Shown: piece after piece, positions 32,997 to 42,294 of the stretch
Numbering within the stretch: position 1 is the stretch's first letter
Layout of the letters: every line of letters starts with the position of its first letter
Assembly: GCA_031082315.1 (NCBI GenBank)
Contig: JAVHLC010000010.1
Coordinates: 56,718 to 120,717, forward strand
DNA: 64,000 nt
Direction: 5' to 3'
From: Thermodesulfobacteriota bacterium
GTDB taxonomy: Bacteria > Desulfobacterota > QYQD01
The notes under the pieces: model-generated
What the model was told of the DNA's origin: nothing
Database searches by the model: none
Seen by the model: the letters and a program-made list of their open reading frames with translations, nothing else
Made by a program: the position numbers and the translations under genes

Positions 32997-33314
32997 TCAG
33001 CGGGTCTTTTTCTTGAGACGGCTTATGCGGCGGCGATTAATACAGGCCTTTTTCTTGTCTCCGCTTTCATGAGCGGCCACAAGCTTGGCCCGCAACTCCT
33101 TAGCCTTGGCCTTTATCTCGCGCATAGTGGCGGCAGGCTTTTTCTTGGGCTCATCCGTAATGCCGCGCGCCTTTTTGATAGCCGCGACAACCTCGTCCTT
33201 ATTCATTCCGTGAACGCCGACAATATCAGGGATCTGCAAGGCGATCTCCCGGAGATCCTTAACGGTCATGGACTCAAGCGGTTTTTCCTTCATTTCTTTT
33301 TCTTTCTTTCCCAT
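32997..33314 (-). CDS. Rho N-terminal-domain-like protein
   Basis: 105 residues. LESMTVKDLREIALQIPDIV, then VHGMNKDEVVAAIKKARGI is a Rho_N/SAP-like domain; the tail is lysine-rich (AKAKELRAKLVAAHESGDKK). No ATPase domain is present. Similar small basic proteins may bind RNA or DNA. GAAAGGAGAG is eight bases before the ATG. It lies upstream of purC. Confidence 0.82.
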   Translation of the reverse strand: MGKKEKEMKEKPLESMTVKDLREIALQIPDIVGVHGMNKDEVVAAIKKARGITDEPKKKPAATMREIKAKAKELRAKLVAAHESGDKKKACINRRRISRLKKKTR

Positions 33315-33350
33315 AATCTCTCCTTTCTAATCGTTTAGCATTATCAAAAC

Positions 33351-33476
33351 TTAACCACAGAGAACACAGAGAAACTTCATTTCCGTTATTGGTTATTGGT
33401 TACTCGAATAACGAATAACAATTAACGAATAACTTCATTCCTTATCTCAGCGCTCTCAGCGATCTCTGCGGTAAAA
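33351..33476. repeat. Family C repeat (CCACAGAG type)
   Basis: TTAACCACAGAGAACACAGAG on the left and TCTCTGCGGTAAAATTTTAC on the right frame a variable middle of tandem TTGGTTATTGGTTAC and CGAATAACGAATAAC words. Further members are at 53820, 54305 and 55896. Confidence 0.7.
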
Positions 33477-33516
33477 TTTTACTTTTTACGAAGCCATCAT
33501 CTTTAACTTTGTAACC

Positions 33517-34089
33517 CTACATTGTCCTGGGACTTATTAACGTACTTCTCTCCTGGAAAGGACGTAAAAAAACAGGGATAAACCCCAACGGGTCATTGCA
33601 TTCTTTTTCCCATCCGGGCGGACAATCCGGCGGAGATTCGTTGCCAAAATATATATCCTGTGATACGTCTCCGCTACGGTGGCCGGCCTGATCTATGACG
33701 GCCACGGCAACATTTATAGCCTCTCCAAAAAGGACAGCCGGCGGCGTAAGCATGTAAAGATACCCGGCCACTTGCGCCCGGTTATCCTTGCGCACCTTCA
33801 TGTAGGGCACCGATTCTTCACCCGCACCCCTCTGACGTACATTGACATGGATGTAAGCCAGATCCCCGTCCTCATCTTTAGCGGAGATATAGAACTTCAG
33901 CGTGTCACCGCTTCTGATGGCGGCCGGACAAAAAAAGCGCTCTACTACCGGTGGGCGCGGGCCGTACTTTAGTTCGGCCTCGGCCAAGGTCAGCCGCGGG
34001 CTGCAAGACAAAGAAGATAAAATACAGAATAAGAGGCAGACGACTCCCCCAAATAAGTATTTTTTCTCTGGGAACATTATCTTCACCAT
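33517..34089 (-). CDS. Lipoprotein of unknown function
   Basis: 190 residues. A lipoprotein signal (YLFGGVVCLLFCILSSLSCS, lipobox LSC) is followed by a beta-rich region: FISAKDEDGDLAYIHVNVRQ, VAGYLYMLTPPAVLFGEAIN, VAVIDQAGHRSGDVSQDIYF, an Ig-like pattern. I do not recognise the family. A nearby second methionine (residue 5) could also serve as the start. Confidence 0.78.
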   Translation of the reverse strand: MVKIMFPEKKYLFGGVVCLLFCILSSLSCSPRLTLAEAELKYGPRPPVVERFFCPAAIRSGDTLKFYISAKDEDGDLAYIHVNVRQRGAGEESVPYMKVRKDNRAQVAGYLYMLTPPAVLFGEAINVAVAVIDQAGHRSGDVSQDIYFGNESPPDCPPGWEKECNDPLGFIPVFLRPFQERSTLISPRTM

Positions 34090-34097
34090 CCTTAACT

Positions 34098-34260
34098 AGT
34101 GTTCATCAGAAAACCCAAGATTTCCGGATGAAGCAGTCAGCGGTCAGCTATCAGCATACAGCTTAATATATTGTTTATCTTGGTTTTTAGCTGAGAGCTG
34201 ATCGCCGATGGCTGAAAGCTTGAATCCGAAAACGACAGTTTTCGGATGAAAACTAAATAA
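34098..34260 (+). repeat. Family A repeat, copy 3
   Basis: Full-length copy: left end TAGTGTTCATCAGAAAACCC, core TATCAGCATACAGCTTAATA, right end GTTTTCGGATGAAAACTAAA. It separates the lipoprotein gene from ugd. Confidence 0.85.
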
Positions 34261-34276
34261 TGACTAATGACATTCA

Positions 34277-35590
34277 CTATATACCCCGGCCAACACCGAT
34301 ATAAGTGTAGCCAAGTTCGCGCATTTTCCCCGAGTCATAGATATTTCGTAAATCCAGGATCAGGGGCTGGGCTATTATCTTCCGGAGCTTTTTCAGGTCC
34401 AGGTTCCTTAACTCGTTCCATTCCGTAAGAAACACAAGGGCGTCTGCCCCTTTTGCCGCCCGGTAGGCATCCTGGCAAAAGGAAAGGTTTCTGCCGGTTA
34501 CCGCCTTCTTAAACTCATCCACGCCGGCCGGATCATAGGCTCTTACCTTTGCCCCCTTTTCCAGCAATATTCTGACTATGTCAATAGCCGGAGATTCCCG
34601 TACATCGCTGGTGTTGGGTTTAAAAGTAAGACCCAGTACACCGACTGTTTTCCCCTTCAAGGAGCCCAGCGCTGTCTCAATCTTATTGACCATCCGGGCC
34701 CGCTGCCTTTGGTTTACTTCAATCACGGTCTCAACAATACTGAGCGGACTGCCCTGCTTTCTTCCCAGGTGGGCAAGTGCCAGTGTATCCTTGGGGAAAC
34801 AAGAGCCTCCATAGCCCGGCCCCGGATGTAAGAATTTCGGCCCTATCCGACCGTCCAGGCCCATGGCCCTGGCTACGTGATGCACATCCGCTCCGAGCTT
34901 TTCACAAAGATTCGCCACTTCATTGATAAATGATATCTTTGTCGCCAGAAAGGCATTTGAAGCGTATTTAATCAACTCGGCGGTTTCCAGGCCGGTTATA
35001 ACAAAGGGAGTTTCGATCAGATAGAGAGGCCGGTAAATATCCTTTACAACGGCCAGGGCCTCGGCGCTGTCAGAACCAAGAACCACCCGGTTGGGACGCA
35101 TAAAATCTTCAATGGCTGATCCCTCACGCAGGAATTCCGGATTTGACACGACGTCCACTTTAATGCCTTTTTTCCCGCCTGAGGCGGAGATAACCCCTTT
35201 AATCCAACGGTTAGTCCCCACCGGTACCGTACTTTTGATAACGATTACCTTATAGTCGTCGATTGCCTCTGCCATTTCTCCGGCCACCGCTTCTATCTGT
35301 GAGAGATCCGGTTGTCCCTGCCCGTCATCCGGCGTGCCCACGGCAATAAATATGACCAGAGACTGCCTTACCGAGGTCTTCATATCCGTGGTAAAAGAAA
35401 GGCGGCCATTTTTTACATTCTTGGAGACCAACTCTTCCAGCCCCGGTTCGTAAAAAGGTATCTCGCCCTTTTTGAGCCTTTTAATCTTGTCCTTGTCCTG
35501 ATCGACGCAGATAACCTGCAACCCAAAGTCAGCCAACCCTGCGCCGGTGACCAGTCCCACGTAGCCGGTGCCAATCACGGTAATGTGCAT
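34277..35590 (-). CDS. ugd: UDP-glucose 6-dehydrogenase
   Basis: 437 residues. Rossmann start MHITVIGTGYVGLVTGAGLA; STVPVGTNRWI; VVSNPEFLREGSAIEDFMRP; the catalytic Cys in GPGYGGSCFPKDTLAL; and the C-terminal TFKPNTSDVRESPAIDIV. It oxidises UDP-glucose to UDP-glucuronate with two NAD+. The next gene upstream on the same strand, four bases away, encodes the epimerase that would use the product, so the pair makes UDP-galacturonate for cell-surface polysaccharide. Confidence 0.97.
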   Translation of the reverse strand: MHITVIGTGYVGLVTGAGLADFGLQVICVDQDKDKIKRLKKGEIPFYEPGLEELVSKNVKNGRLSFTTDMKTSVRQSLVIFIAVGTPDDGQGQPDLSQIEAVAGEMAEAIDDYKVIVIKSTVPVGTNRWIKGVISASGGKKGIKVDVVSNPEFLREGSAIEDFMRPNRVVLGSDSAEALAVVKDIYRPLYLIETPFVITGLETAELIKYASNAFLATKISFINEVANLCEKLGADVHHVARAMGLDGRIGPKFLHPGPGYGGSCFPKDTLALAHLGRKQGSPLSIVETVIEVNQRQRARMVNKIETALGSLKGKTVGVLGLTFKPNTSDVRESPAIDIVRILLEKGAKVRAYDPAGVDEFKKAVTGRNLSFCQDAYRAAKGADALVFLTEWNELRNLDLKKLRKIIAQPLILDLRNIYDSGKMRELGYTYIGVGRGI

Positions 35591-35594
35591 AAGC

Positions 35595-36554
35595 CTACCT
35601 CTTAACCTTCATTTCCTGATACCATTTTACAAATAATGGGATGCCTTCTTCCACCGTCACCTGAGGATTATAACCGAGCAGTCCCTCAGACTTTGATATG
35701 TCCGCATAGGTGACGGGCACATCGCCCGGCTGGTCGGGCAGCCATTTTATGCGTGCTTTCTTTCCCAGGGCATCTTCTATCAGGGCCACCAGCTTCCTTA
35801 ACTCTGTAGTATGCGATTCGCCCAGGTTGAAGATATCATAAGGCCCTATTGCAGTGGATGCCCGGGCCGCCATTACACCCTGAATGATGTCATCAATGTA
35901 AGTATAATCCCGCCGGGACGAACCGTCTCCGTAGAGCGGCACCTCCAGGCCCTCGTCGATAAGGCGCGTAAACTTGTGAATAGCCATCTCCGGCCGCTGA
36001 CGCGGGCCATAAACCGTAAAAAAACGCAGCACGGTAACATGGATGCCGTAAAGGTGATGATAGGTATAACACATGAGTTCATTGGCCCGTTTGGTGGCCG
36101 CGTAAGGAGATACGGGCTTTGATATCTCGTCATCTTCTGAAAACGGGATCTTATTGTTTATGCCATACACTGAAGACGACCCGCCATAGATAAACCTCTT
36201 TACGTCATATTTACGGCAAAGCTCCAGGATATTTAAGGTACCGCGTCCATTTACATCCTCGTAAAGCAGGGGGTCCTTTAAAGACGGACGTACTCCGGCT
36301 CGTGCCGCCAGGTGGATGACCTCGGTTAATGGAAACTCGCGAAACACACCTTCCATAAAGGAGGGGTCGCGAATATCTCCCTGCCGCAGATGAAAATTCC
36401 GGCTCTGCAGGGCCGGTTCCAGGTTGCGATGCTTGATGGCCGGGTCGTAAAAGTCATTGAAGTCATCGACACAAACCACCTCTTCAGTACTAAGCAGTTT
36501 TTCGACCAGATGGGAGCCAATGAATCCCGCTCCACCAGTTACCATGACCGCCAT
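35595..36554 (-). CDS. UDP-glucuronate 4-epimerase-like SDR
   Basis: 319 residues. The N-terminal NAD motif VMVTGGAGFIGSHLVEKLL, the catalytic SSSVYG and YAATKRANEL (Tyr-x-x-x-Lys), and RFFTVYGPRQRPEMA, the signature of GAE/UDP-glucuronate epimerases. It interconverts UDP-glucuronate and UDP-galacturonate. Its gene precedes ugd by four bases on the same strand. No other polysaccharide genes are nearby. Confidence 0.92.
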   Translation of the reverse strand: MAVMVTGGAGFIGSHLVEKLLSTEEVVCVDDFNDFYDPAIKHRNLEPALQSRNFHLRQGDIRDPSFMEGVFREFPLTEVIHLAARAGVRPSLKDPLLYEDVNGRGTLNILELCRKYDVKRFIYGGSSSVYGINNKIPFSEDDEISKPVSPYAATKRANELMCYTYHHLYGIHVTVLRFFTVYGPRQRPEMAIHKFTRLIDEGLEVPLYGDGSSRRDYTYIDDIIQGVMAARASTAIGPYDIFNLGESHTTELRKLVALIEDALGKKARIKWLPDQPGDVPVTYADISKSEGLLGYNPQVTVEEGIPLFVKWYQEMKVKR

Positions 36555-36566
36555 TTACCCTCCTAA

Positions 36567-36733
36567 TAATTAGTTTCCATCCGAACCCCCCGGTTTTCTG
36601 GATGGAGCGGTCAGCAGTCAGCTATCAGCGTTCAGCTTAAGATGTTGTTTGTCTTATTTTTTGCTGACGGCTGAAAGCTGATCGCTGAGAGCTTTCATTC
36701 GGAAACGGCAGTTTCCGGATGAACACTAATTAG
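36567..36733 (+). repeat. Family A repeat, copy 4
   Basis: Left end TTAGTTTCCATCCGAACC, core TATCAGCGTTCAGCTTAAG, right end GTTTCCGGATGAACACTAAT. The inverted termini (TTAGTnTCATCCGGAA type) are clear in this copy. The following 170 bases to trxA hold only A/T-rich sequence. Confidence 0.9.
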
Positions 36734-36902
36734 GCTCTTTTTATGATGTTTTATCCGGCATGTCAATTTTTTTGGAGATGGTATTTTTGAAAAGGAGATT
36801 TTAACTCATAGCTATAGGTAACTAAACAAAAAAATTCTTGTAATCTCTATACCTCCCGTGGTAAAGGATAGCAATCAAAAACACCACTCAGGAGGGGTTG
36901 TC

Positions 36903-37238
36903 ATGGCAGAAGGTAATGTCCTGGAGGTTAGCGACAGCAGTTTTGAGACAGATATCCTCAAAAGTGATAAGCCGGCGCTGGTAGATTTCTGGGCGGCGTG
37001 GTGTGGCCCGTGCCGGGCGATTGCCCCGGTGGTTAAAGAACTGGCCGAGGAATATGCAGACCGCATGAGGGTCGCAAAAATGAACGTGGACGAAAATCCG
37101 GCCACGCCTAGTAAATATGGCATCAGGGCCATTCCTACGCTGCTTTTTTTTAAAGACGGTAAATTGGCCGATCAGATTACCGGCGCAGTCTCTAAAAACA
37201 TCATTGAAAGCGGCATCAAAAAGATCCTTGAGACATAA
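36903..37238 (+). CDS. trxA: Thioredoxin
   Basis: 111 residues from MAEGNVLEV, with AGGAGGGG before the ATG (the open frame begins 45 bases earlier). DFWAAWCGPCRAIAPVV is the canonical WCGPC active site and IRAIPTLLFFKDG the cis-proline loop. It is cytoplasmic and would reduce CcdA and other partners. bamD starts five bases downstream. Confidence 0.97.
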   Translation: MAEGNVLEVSDSSFETDILKSDKPALVDFWAAWCGPCRAIAPVVKELAEEYADRMRVAKMNVDENPATPSKYGIRAIPTLLFFKDGKLADQITGAVSKNIIESGIKKILET

Positions 37239-37243
37239 ATAAT

Positions 37244-37954
37244 ATGAATAAAGTTAAACGGATTAGAAGCGGCGACATGCAAAGGATCGCCACCTTTTCT
37301 TTTGTACTGTTTTTCCTGTTATTTTTTACCGGCTGCGCTACAATTACTTCTTTAGTCTTTCCTAAACCACCGAGTGAAAAAACCGCCGAAGAATTGGCAA
37401 CATCGGGTATGGCTTATCTGCGTGGCGGAGATTATTATAAGTCCGCAGAGGCCTTCCAGCAGATAAAGGACCGTCATCCGTTCAGCCAATATAGTCTCCT
37501 GGCTGCCCTGAAACTAGCCGATATTCATTATCATCGCAAAGAATATGAAGAGGCCGTCAGCGCCTACCAGGAGTTTGAGAAGCTTCATCCAACCAATGAG
37601 GCCTTGCCCTACGTAACCTATCAGATCGGCATGTCTTATTTCAGGCAGATGCTTGGTGTCGACCGTGACCAGGCCGCTACCAGAAATGCCTTGAATGAAT
37701 TTCACCGCTTACTGAACACGTACCCGGACAGTCCATACGTTATTGAGGCGAAAGAAAAGATCAGGCAGTGCCGGGAAAAATTGGCCGAACACGAGTTATA
37801 TGTAGGCAGGTTCTATCTAAGGACCGAACAATATCAGGCGGCTTTAAACCGCCTGAGACGACTGGTAAGCGACTATCCGGAGACCTCGGCTAAAGAAAAA
37901 GCCCTGGCCCTTATCAAACAGTGCGAGGGAAAGCTCGCCGCAGACGTCTCATAA
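37244..37954 (+). CDS. bamD: Outer-membrane assembly lipoprotein BamD
   Basis: 236 residues. A lipoprotein signal (FVLFFLLFFTGCATI) precedes TPR-like repeats: AEELATSGMAYLRGGDYYKS, FQQIKDRHPFSQYSLLAALK, YEEAVSAYQEFEKLHPTNEA, YVTYQIGMSYFRQM. BamD is the essential TPR lipoprotein of the beta-barrel assembly complex. Start could be ATG 37244 or 37277; the latter gives a more usual signal length. Confidence 0.92.
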   Translation: MNKVKRIRSGDMQRIATFSFVLFFLLFFTGCATITSLVFPKPPSEKTAEELATSGMAYLRGGDYYKSAEAFQQIKDRHPFSQYSLLAALKLADIHYHRKEYEEAVSAYQEFEKLHPTNEALPYVTYQIGMSYFRQMLGVDRDQAATRNALNEFHRLLNTYPDSPYVIEAKEKIRQCREKLAEHELYVGRFYLRTEQYQAALNRLRRLVSDYPETSAKEKALALIKQCEGKLAADVS

Positions 37955-38030
37955 TATAGCATTCAGCCGCCAGCTCGCCACAATACCGGCGAATCTTCGA
38001 CGGTCAGCTTTCAGCCACTTAATGTAGCCT

Positions 38031-40664
38031 TCAGCCCTCAGCCACAACCTTATAAACAATATCCAGCGCCTCAGGAAGCTTATCGACCTTAGTGCCGCCG
38101 GCTTGGGCCATATCCGGCCGTCCACCGCCACTGCCGCCTACCAGTTGGGCCACTTTTTTAACGATATCTCCGGCATGAAATCTCTTGGTCAGGTCTTTGG
38201 TAACCACGGCCACAAGGTGGACTTTGTTATCATGGATACCTCCGAGCACGACTATACCCGACCCGATCTTGTCACGAAATCTGTCGGCGAGTTCCCGCAG
38301 GGTCCTGGGACTATCTATGGGGACTATCGTAGAAAGGACATGGAACCCATCCATTTTTCTGGCGCCTTGCAGGATACCGTCCAATCCCTGGATGGTAAGT
38401 TTAGACGTTAAATCAGCGACTTCCTTTTCCAGTTCTTTCTGTCTGGTTATTAATTTCTCTATCTTGTTTTCTAATTCTTCCGTGCCCGCTTTCAAAAGAT
38501 GGCCCAGTCGCTTTAATCTTAGATCCTGTTCCTGCGCCAACCTCAGGGCCACACTGCCGGTTACGGCCTCTATACGGCGGATGCCGGCGGCTACCCCGCC
38601 TTCACCCACGATCTTGAACAGACCTATATCACCGGTCCGGGCCGCATGCGTACCCCCGCAAAGTTCCTTGCTGAAAGGGCCGATAGATACCACCCGCACC
38701 CGGTCTCCATACTTTTCCCCAAAGAGGGCGGTCGCCCCGTTTTGTATGGCCTGTTCCAGGGCCTGTATATCCGTCTCCAGGGGAATATTCTCCCGGATCT
38801 TCCCGTTGACTATGGCCTCGATTCTCTCCAGGTCAGCCGCCTCTACCGGCGAAAAATGCGTGAAATCAAAACGCAGTCTATCCGGGGCCACCAGAGAGCC
38901 GGACTGCCGGACATGCTCACCCAGGACGGTTCGCAGTGCGGCATGGAGGAGATGGGTGGCGGTATGGTTTAGGGCCACGGACTGCCGTCGCTCCGGGGAT
39001 ATGGCCAGTTCTACCTCTTCGCCGGCCTTTATTTTCCCATCTATCACCCGGCCGCGATGTACATAAAGCCTGCCCGCTATGCTGATAGTTTCCTCGATAA
39101 CCACCGTGCCTGTATGTCCTCTGATGGTCCCCTGATCTCCTACCTGCCCCCCGGCCTCCGCATAGAAAGGCGTCTTTTCCACCACGACCTCCACCGCCTC
39201 GCCTTTTCCCGCCTCCGCCACTGCCTCGCCATTTTTGACCAATAGCCACAACCGGGAGCGGGTCGAGCAGACCGCATAGCCGACAAACTCCGTCTTTTGC
39301 CCTTTGTCCAGCAGGTCGCGAAATACAAGAGGAATCTCCATTGGTTCACCCTTCCAGGCCTTCTTGGAGAGCTCGCGTTGTCTGGCCATATACTCCTGGA
39401 AACCGGCATTATCGATTTCAAGGCCGTTTTCCTGCCCTATATCCTGGATGATGTCTATGGGAAACCCGTAGGTATCGTAGAGTTTAAAGACGGTATCACC
39501 TGATATAATATGCCCCCCCCTGGCCCTCAGGTCGGCTATTTCCTCCTGAAGGAGACGGAGGCCGAAGTCTAGGGTCTCCGCAAAGCGTTCCTCTTCATTT
39601 AAAAGGACCTTTCTCGCAAAATCGGCAGATTCTATTAATTCCGGGTAGGTCTTCCCCATAATACCGGCCGCAACGCCGGTTATCTCGCCCAGAAAGGGTT
39701 TGGTAAGACCAAGCTCCTGGCCATAACGGACGGCGCGGCGCAGTATCCTTCTGAGCACATAGCCGCGGCCTTCGTTGGAGGGCAACACCCCGTCGGCGAT
39801 GAGAAAGGCGGCTGCCCGGCTGTGATCGGCAATGACCCGCATGGCCATATCGCGGGCCTCACCCTGGCCATAAGAGGTCCCGGCCAGGCCGGCTATGGCC
39901 GCGATGATTCCCTGAAACAGGTCGGATTCATAGTTGCTTTTTTTGCCCTGCAGGACCGCGGCAATACGTTCCAATCCCATACCCGTATCAATGCTGGGCC
40001 GGGGCAGCGGATGCAGCTCTCCTTTTTCATTCCGGTAGTACTGCATAAAGACCAGATTCCACAGTTCCAGGTAACGATCGCAATCACAACCTACCCGGCA
40101 ATCCGGCCTACGGCAGCCGATCCCCTCGCCCTGATCAATGAGGATTTCAGAACAGGGCCCGCAGGGGCCGGTATCCCCCATGGCCCAGAAGTTATCCTTT
40201 TCCCCGAGCCTGACTATTCTTTCCGCAGGCAGACCTATTTTTGTACGCCAGATTTCATAGGCCTCGTTATCCTGTTCATAGACGGAAACCCACAACTTTT
40301 CTGCAGGCAGTTTTAGGTGCCCGGTCAAAAACTCCCAGGCAAAGGCGATGGCTTCCTCCTTGAAATAGTCTCCAAAGGAAAAATTACCCAGCATCTCAAA
40401 AAACGTATGATGCCGCGCCGTCCGGCCCACATTTTCCAGGTCGTTGTGCTTGCCGCCGGCCCGCATACACTTTTGTACCGAAACCGCCCGGACATAATCG
40501 CGCCTTTCCCCTCCCAGAAATACCTGTTTAAACTGGACCATCCCGGCATTGGTAAAAAGCAGGGTTGGGTCATCGGCCGGCACCAGGGATGAGCTTTTAA
40601 CTACCGTATGGCCTTTTGTAACAAAATACTCTATAAATTTTTCTCTGATCTCCTGTCCGGTCAT
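38031..40664 (-). CDS. alaS: Alanyl-tRNA synthetase
   Basis: 877 residues. The catalytic core opens with MTGQEIREKFIEYFVTKGHT and has LLFTNAGMVQFKQVFLG; the editing domain has ALNHTATHLLHAALR and KELCGGTHAARTGDIGLFKI; the C-terminal domain ends with SGGGRPDMAQAGG. It is full length. recA ends one base upstream on the same strand, as in many Desulfobacterota. Confidence 0.98.
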   Translation of the reverse strand: MTGQEIREKFIEYFVTKGHTVVKSSSLVPADDPTLLFTNAGMVQFKQVFLGGERRDYVRAVSVQKCMRAGGKHNDLENVGRTARHHTFFEMLGNFSFGDYFKEEAIAFAWEFLTGHLKLPAEKLWVSVYEQDNEAYEIWRTKIGLPAERIVRLGEKDNFWAMGDTGPCGPCSEILIDQGEGIGCRRPDCRVGCDCDRYLELWNLVFMQYYRNEKGELHPLPRPSIDTGMGLERIAAVLQGKKSNYESDLFQGIIAAIAGLAGTSYGQGEARDMAMRVIADHSRAAAFLIADGVLPSNEGRGYVLRRILRRAVRYGQELGLTKPFLGEITGVAAGIMGKTYPELIESADFARKVLLNEEERFAETLDFGLRLLQEEIADLRARGGHIISGDTVFKLYDTYGFPIDIIQDIGQENGLEIDNAGFQEYMARQRELSKKAWKGEPMEIPLVFRDLLDKGQKTEFVGYAVCSTRSRLWLLVKNGEAVAEAGKGEAVEVVVEKTPFYAEAGGQVGDQGTIRGHTGTVVIEETISIAGRLYVHRGRVIDGKIKAGEEVELAISPERRQSVALNHTATHLLHAALRTVLGEHVRQSGSLVAPDRLRFDFTHFSPVEAADLERIEAIVNGKIRENIPLETDIQALEQAIQNGATALFGEKYGDRVRVVSIGPFSKELCGGTHAARTGDIGLFKIVGEGGVAAGIRRIEAVTGSVALRLAQEQDLRLKRLGHLLKAGTEELENKIEKLITRQKELEKEVADLTSKLTIQGLDGILQGARKMDGFHVLSTIVPIDSPRTLRELADRFRDKIGSGIVVLGGIHDNKVHLVAVVTKDLTKRFHAGDIVKKVAQLVGGSGGGRPDMAQAGGTKVDKLPEALDIVYKVVAEG

Positions 40665-41699
40665 TTATTTGTCCTGTTTTGCCGCCTTTTCCGTATCGCT
40701 CCCGGCAATCCCATAGGCTTCTTTAATTCTGTCCTCAATGGCCGCCATTACCGCAGGATTGTCCCTTAGGAATAACCGGGCATTTTCACGTCCCTGGCCG
40801 ATTCTTTCCCCGCTATAGGAATACCACGCGCCGCTCTTATCAATTATGTTCACGGCCGTAGCCAGGTCCAGGACGTCCATCTCCCTGGATATACCCGAAC
40901 CGTATAAAATATCAAATTCTGCCTCTTTGAAGGGCGGCGCCATCTTATTTTTGACCACCTTCACCCTTGTGCGGCTGCCTACAATATCCTGCCCCTCCTT
41001 GAGATTGCCTATCTTTCGAATATCAAGACGCATAGAGGCATAAAACTTAAGGGCCGTGCCGCCCGTAGTCGTCTCCGGGTTGCCATAGAAGACACCGATT
41101 TTCATGCGTATCTGATTAATGAATATCACCGAGGTCAGAGACCGGCTGATGCTGCCGGTAAGCTTGCGCAGGGCCTGGGACATGAGGCGGGCTTGAAGTC
41201 CGACATGAGAATCGCCCATTTCCCCTTCTATCTCGGCGCGCGGAACGAGCGCTGCCACGGAGTCAACGACCAGTACATCTACCGCCCCGCTACGCACCAA
41301 CACCTCGGCAATTTCCAGGGCCTGTTCACCGGTATCCGGCTGAGACACCAAAAGCTCATCGGTCTTAACCCCCAGCTTTTGCGCATAACCCACATCCAGG
41401 GCATGTTCTGCGTCAATGAAGGCTGCTGTACCCCCTCTTCTCTGGGCCTCCGCCACAATATGTAAGGCCAGGGTCGTCTTACCGGAAGACTCCGGCCCGA
41501 AGATCTCGGTTACTCTCCCGCGGGGGATACCCCCTATGCCGGAGGCTATATCTAAAGCCAGGGAGCCGGTCGGAATAATGGGGACATCCACTACCCGTTC
41601 GTTAGCCCCCAGGCGCATAATAGAGCCTTTTCCGAATTGTTTTTCGATTTGGATGACGGCCAGTTCTACGGCTTTGCTTTTATCCATTGGTGTTGCCAT
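40665..41699 (-). CDS. recA: Recombinase RecA
   Basis: 344 residues. Walker [36 protein letters not shown], Walker [21 protein letters not shown], and the L2 loop [16 protein letters not shown]. It forms ssDNA filaments for recombination and LexA cleavage. I did not see a clear SOS box just upstream; transcription may start before cinA, since thpR and cinA lie upstream on the same strand. Confidence 0.98.
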   Translation of the reverse strand: MATPMDKSKAVELAVIQIEKQFGKGSIMRLGANERVVDVPIIPTGSLALDIASGIGGIPRGRVTEIFGPESSGKTTLALHIVAEAQRRGGTAAFIDAEHALDVGYAQKLGVKTDELLVSQPDTGEQALEIAEVLVRSGAVDVLVVDSVAALVPRAEIEGEMGDSHVGLQARLMSQALRKLTGSISRSLTSVIFINQIRMKIGVFYGNPETTTGGTALKFYASMRLDIRKIGNLKEGQDIVGSRTRVKVVKNKMAPPFKEAEFDILYGSGISREMDVLDLATAVNIIDKSGAWYSYSGERIGQGRENARLFLRDNPAVMAAIEDRIKEAYGIAGSDTEKAAKQDK

Positions 41700-41730
41700 G
41701 TTATCCCTCCAGTTTTTATTAAGGCTGATA

Positions 41731-42294
41731 TTAACCTATTAATGGTAGTCGCCGCAAGGGGGTATAGATGGCGCCTTCAGGGCGCAGGGCGCTTTTATAG
41801 AGTATTAGCTCATTGACGGTAAAAGGAGTAAAGTTTATATCTTTAAGCCCTTCAATTTTATGGGCCAAATCCGAGGCCCTCTTATAGGAACGTACCCGTC
41901 CCAGGGTCAAATGCGGGGTAAATGGTCTGTCTTCTGCCGGAAAACCCAGGCCGGAAAGGGCCTGTTCGATACTTTTCTGTATAACCATCAAACGCTCTAT
42001 ATCGCCGGTCATCCCGATCCAGATGACCCGCGGCCGCCTTAAATCCGGGAAGGCGCCTATACCTTCGGCCTTCAAGACCAGCGGCTTCCGGTCAGTTATA
42101 ACCCCGCTTACCGCATTAACGATGGGCTCAACCTTTCCTTCCTCAATATTGCCGAAAAATTTCAAAGTAAGATGGATGCCTTCCGGCCTGACCCATTTTA
42201 TATCGGCAGCCGGGGTGCGTAGCCCCATGGTAGCGCTAACTATAGATTCACGAAGATCCATGGGCGGATCAACTGCCAAAAACGAGCGTATCAT
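41731..42294 (-). CDS. thpR: RNA 2',3'-cyclic phosphodiesterase (LigT/ThpR)
   Basis: 187 residues with the two HxTx motifs of 2H phosphoesterases: [10 protein letters not shown] and PHLTLGRV. N-terminal [20 protein letters not shown] is typical of the family. It overlaps the end of cinA by 26 bases, suggesting coupling in the cinA-thpR-recA-alaS cluster. Confidence 0.94.
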   Translation of the reverse strand: MIRSFLAVDPPMDLRESIVSATMGLRTPAADIKWVRPEGIHLTLKFFGNIEEGKVEPIVNAVSGVITDRKPLVLKAEGIGAFPDLRRPRVIWIGMTGDIERLMVIQKSIEQALSGLGFPAEDRPFTPHLTLGRVRSYKRASDLAHKIEGLKDINFTPFTVNELILYKSALRPEGAIYTPLRRLPLIG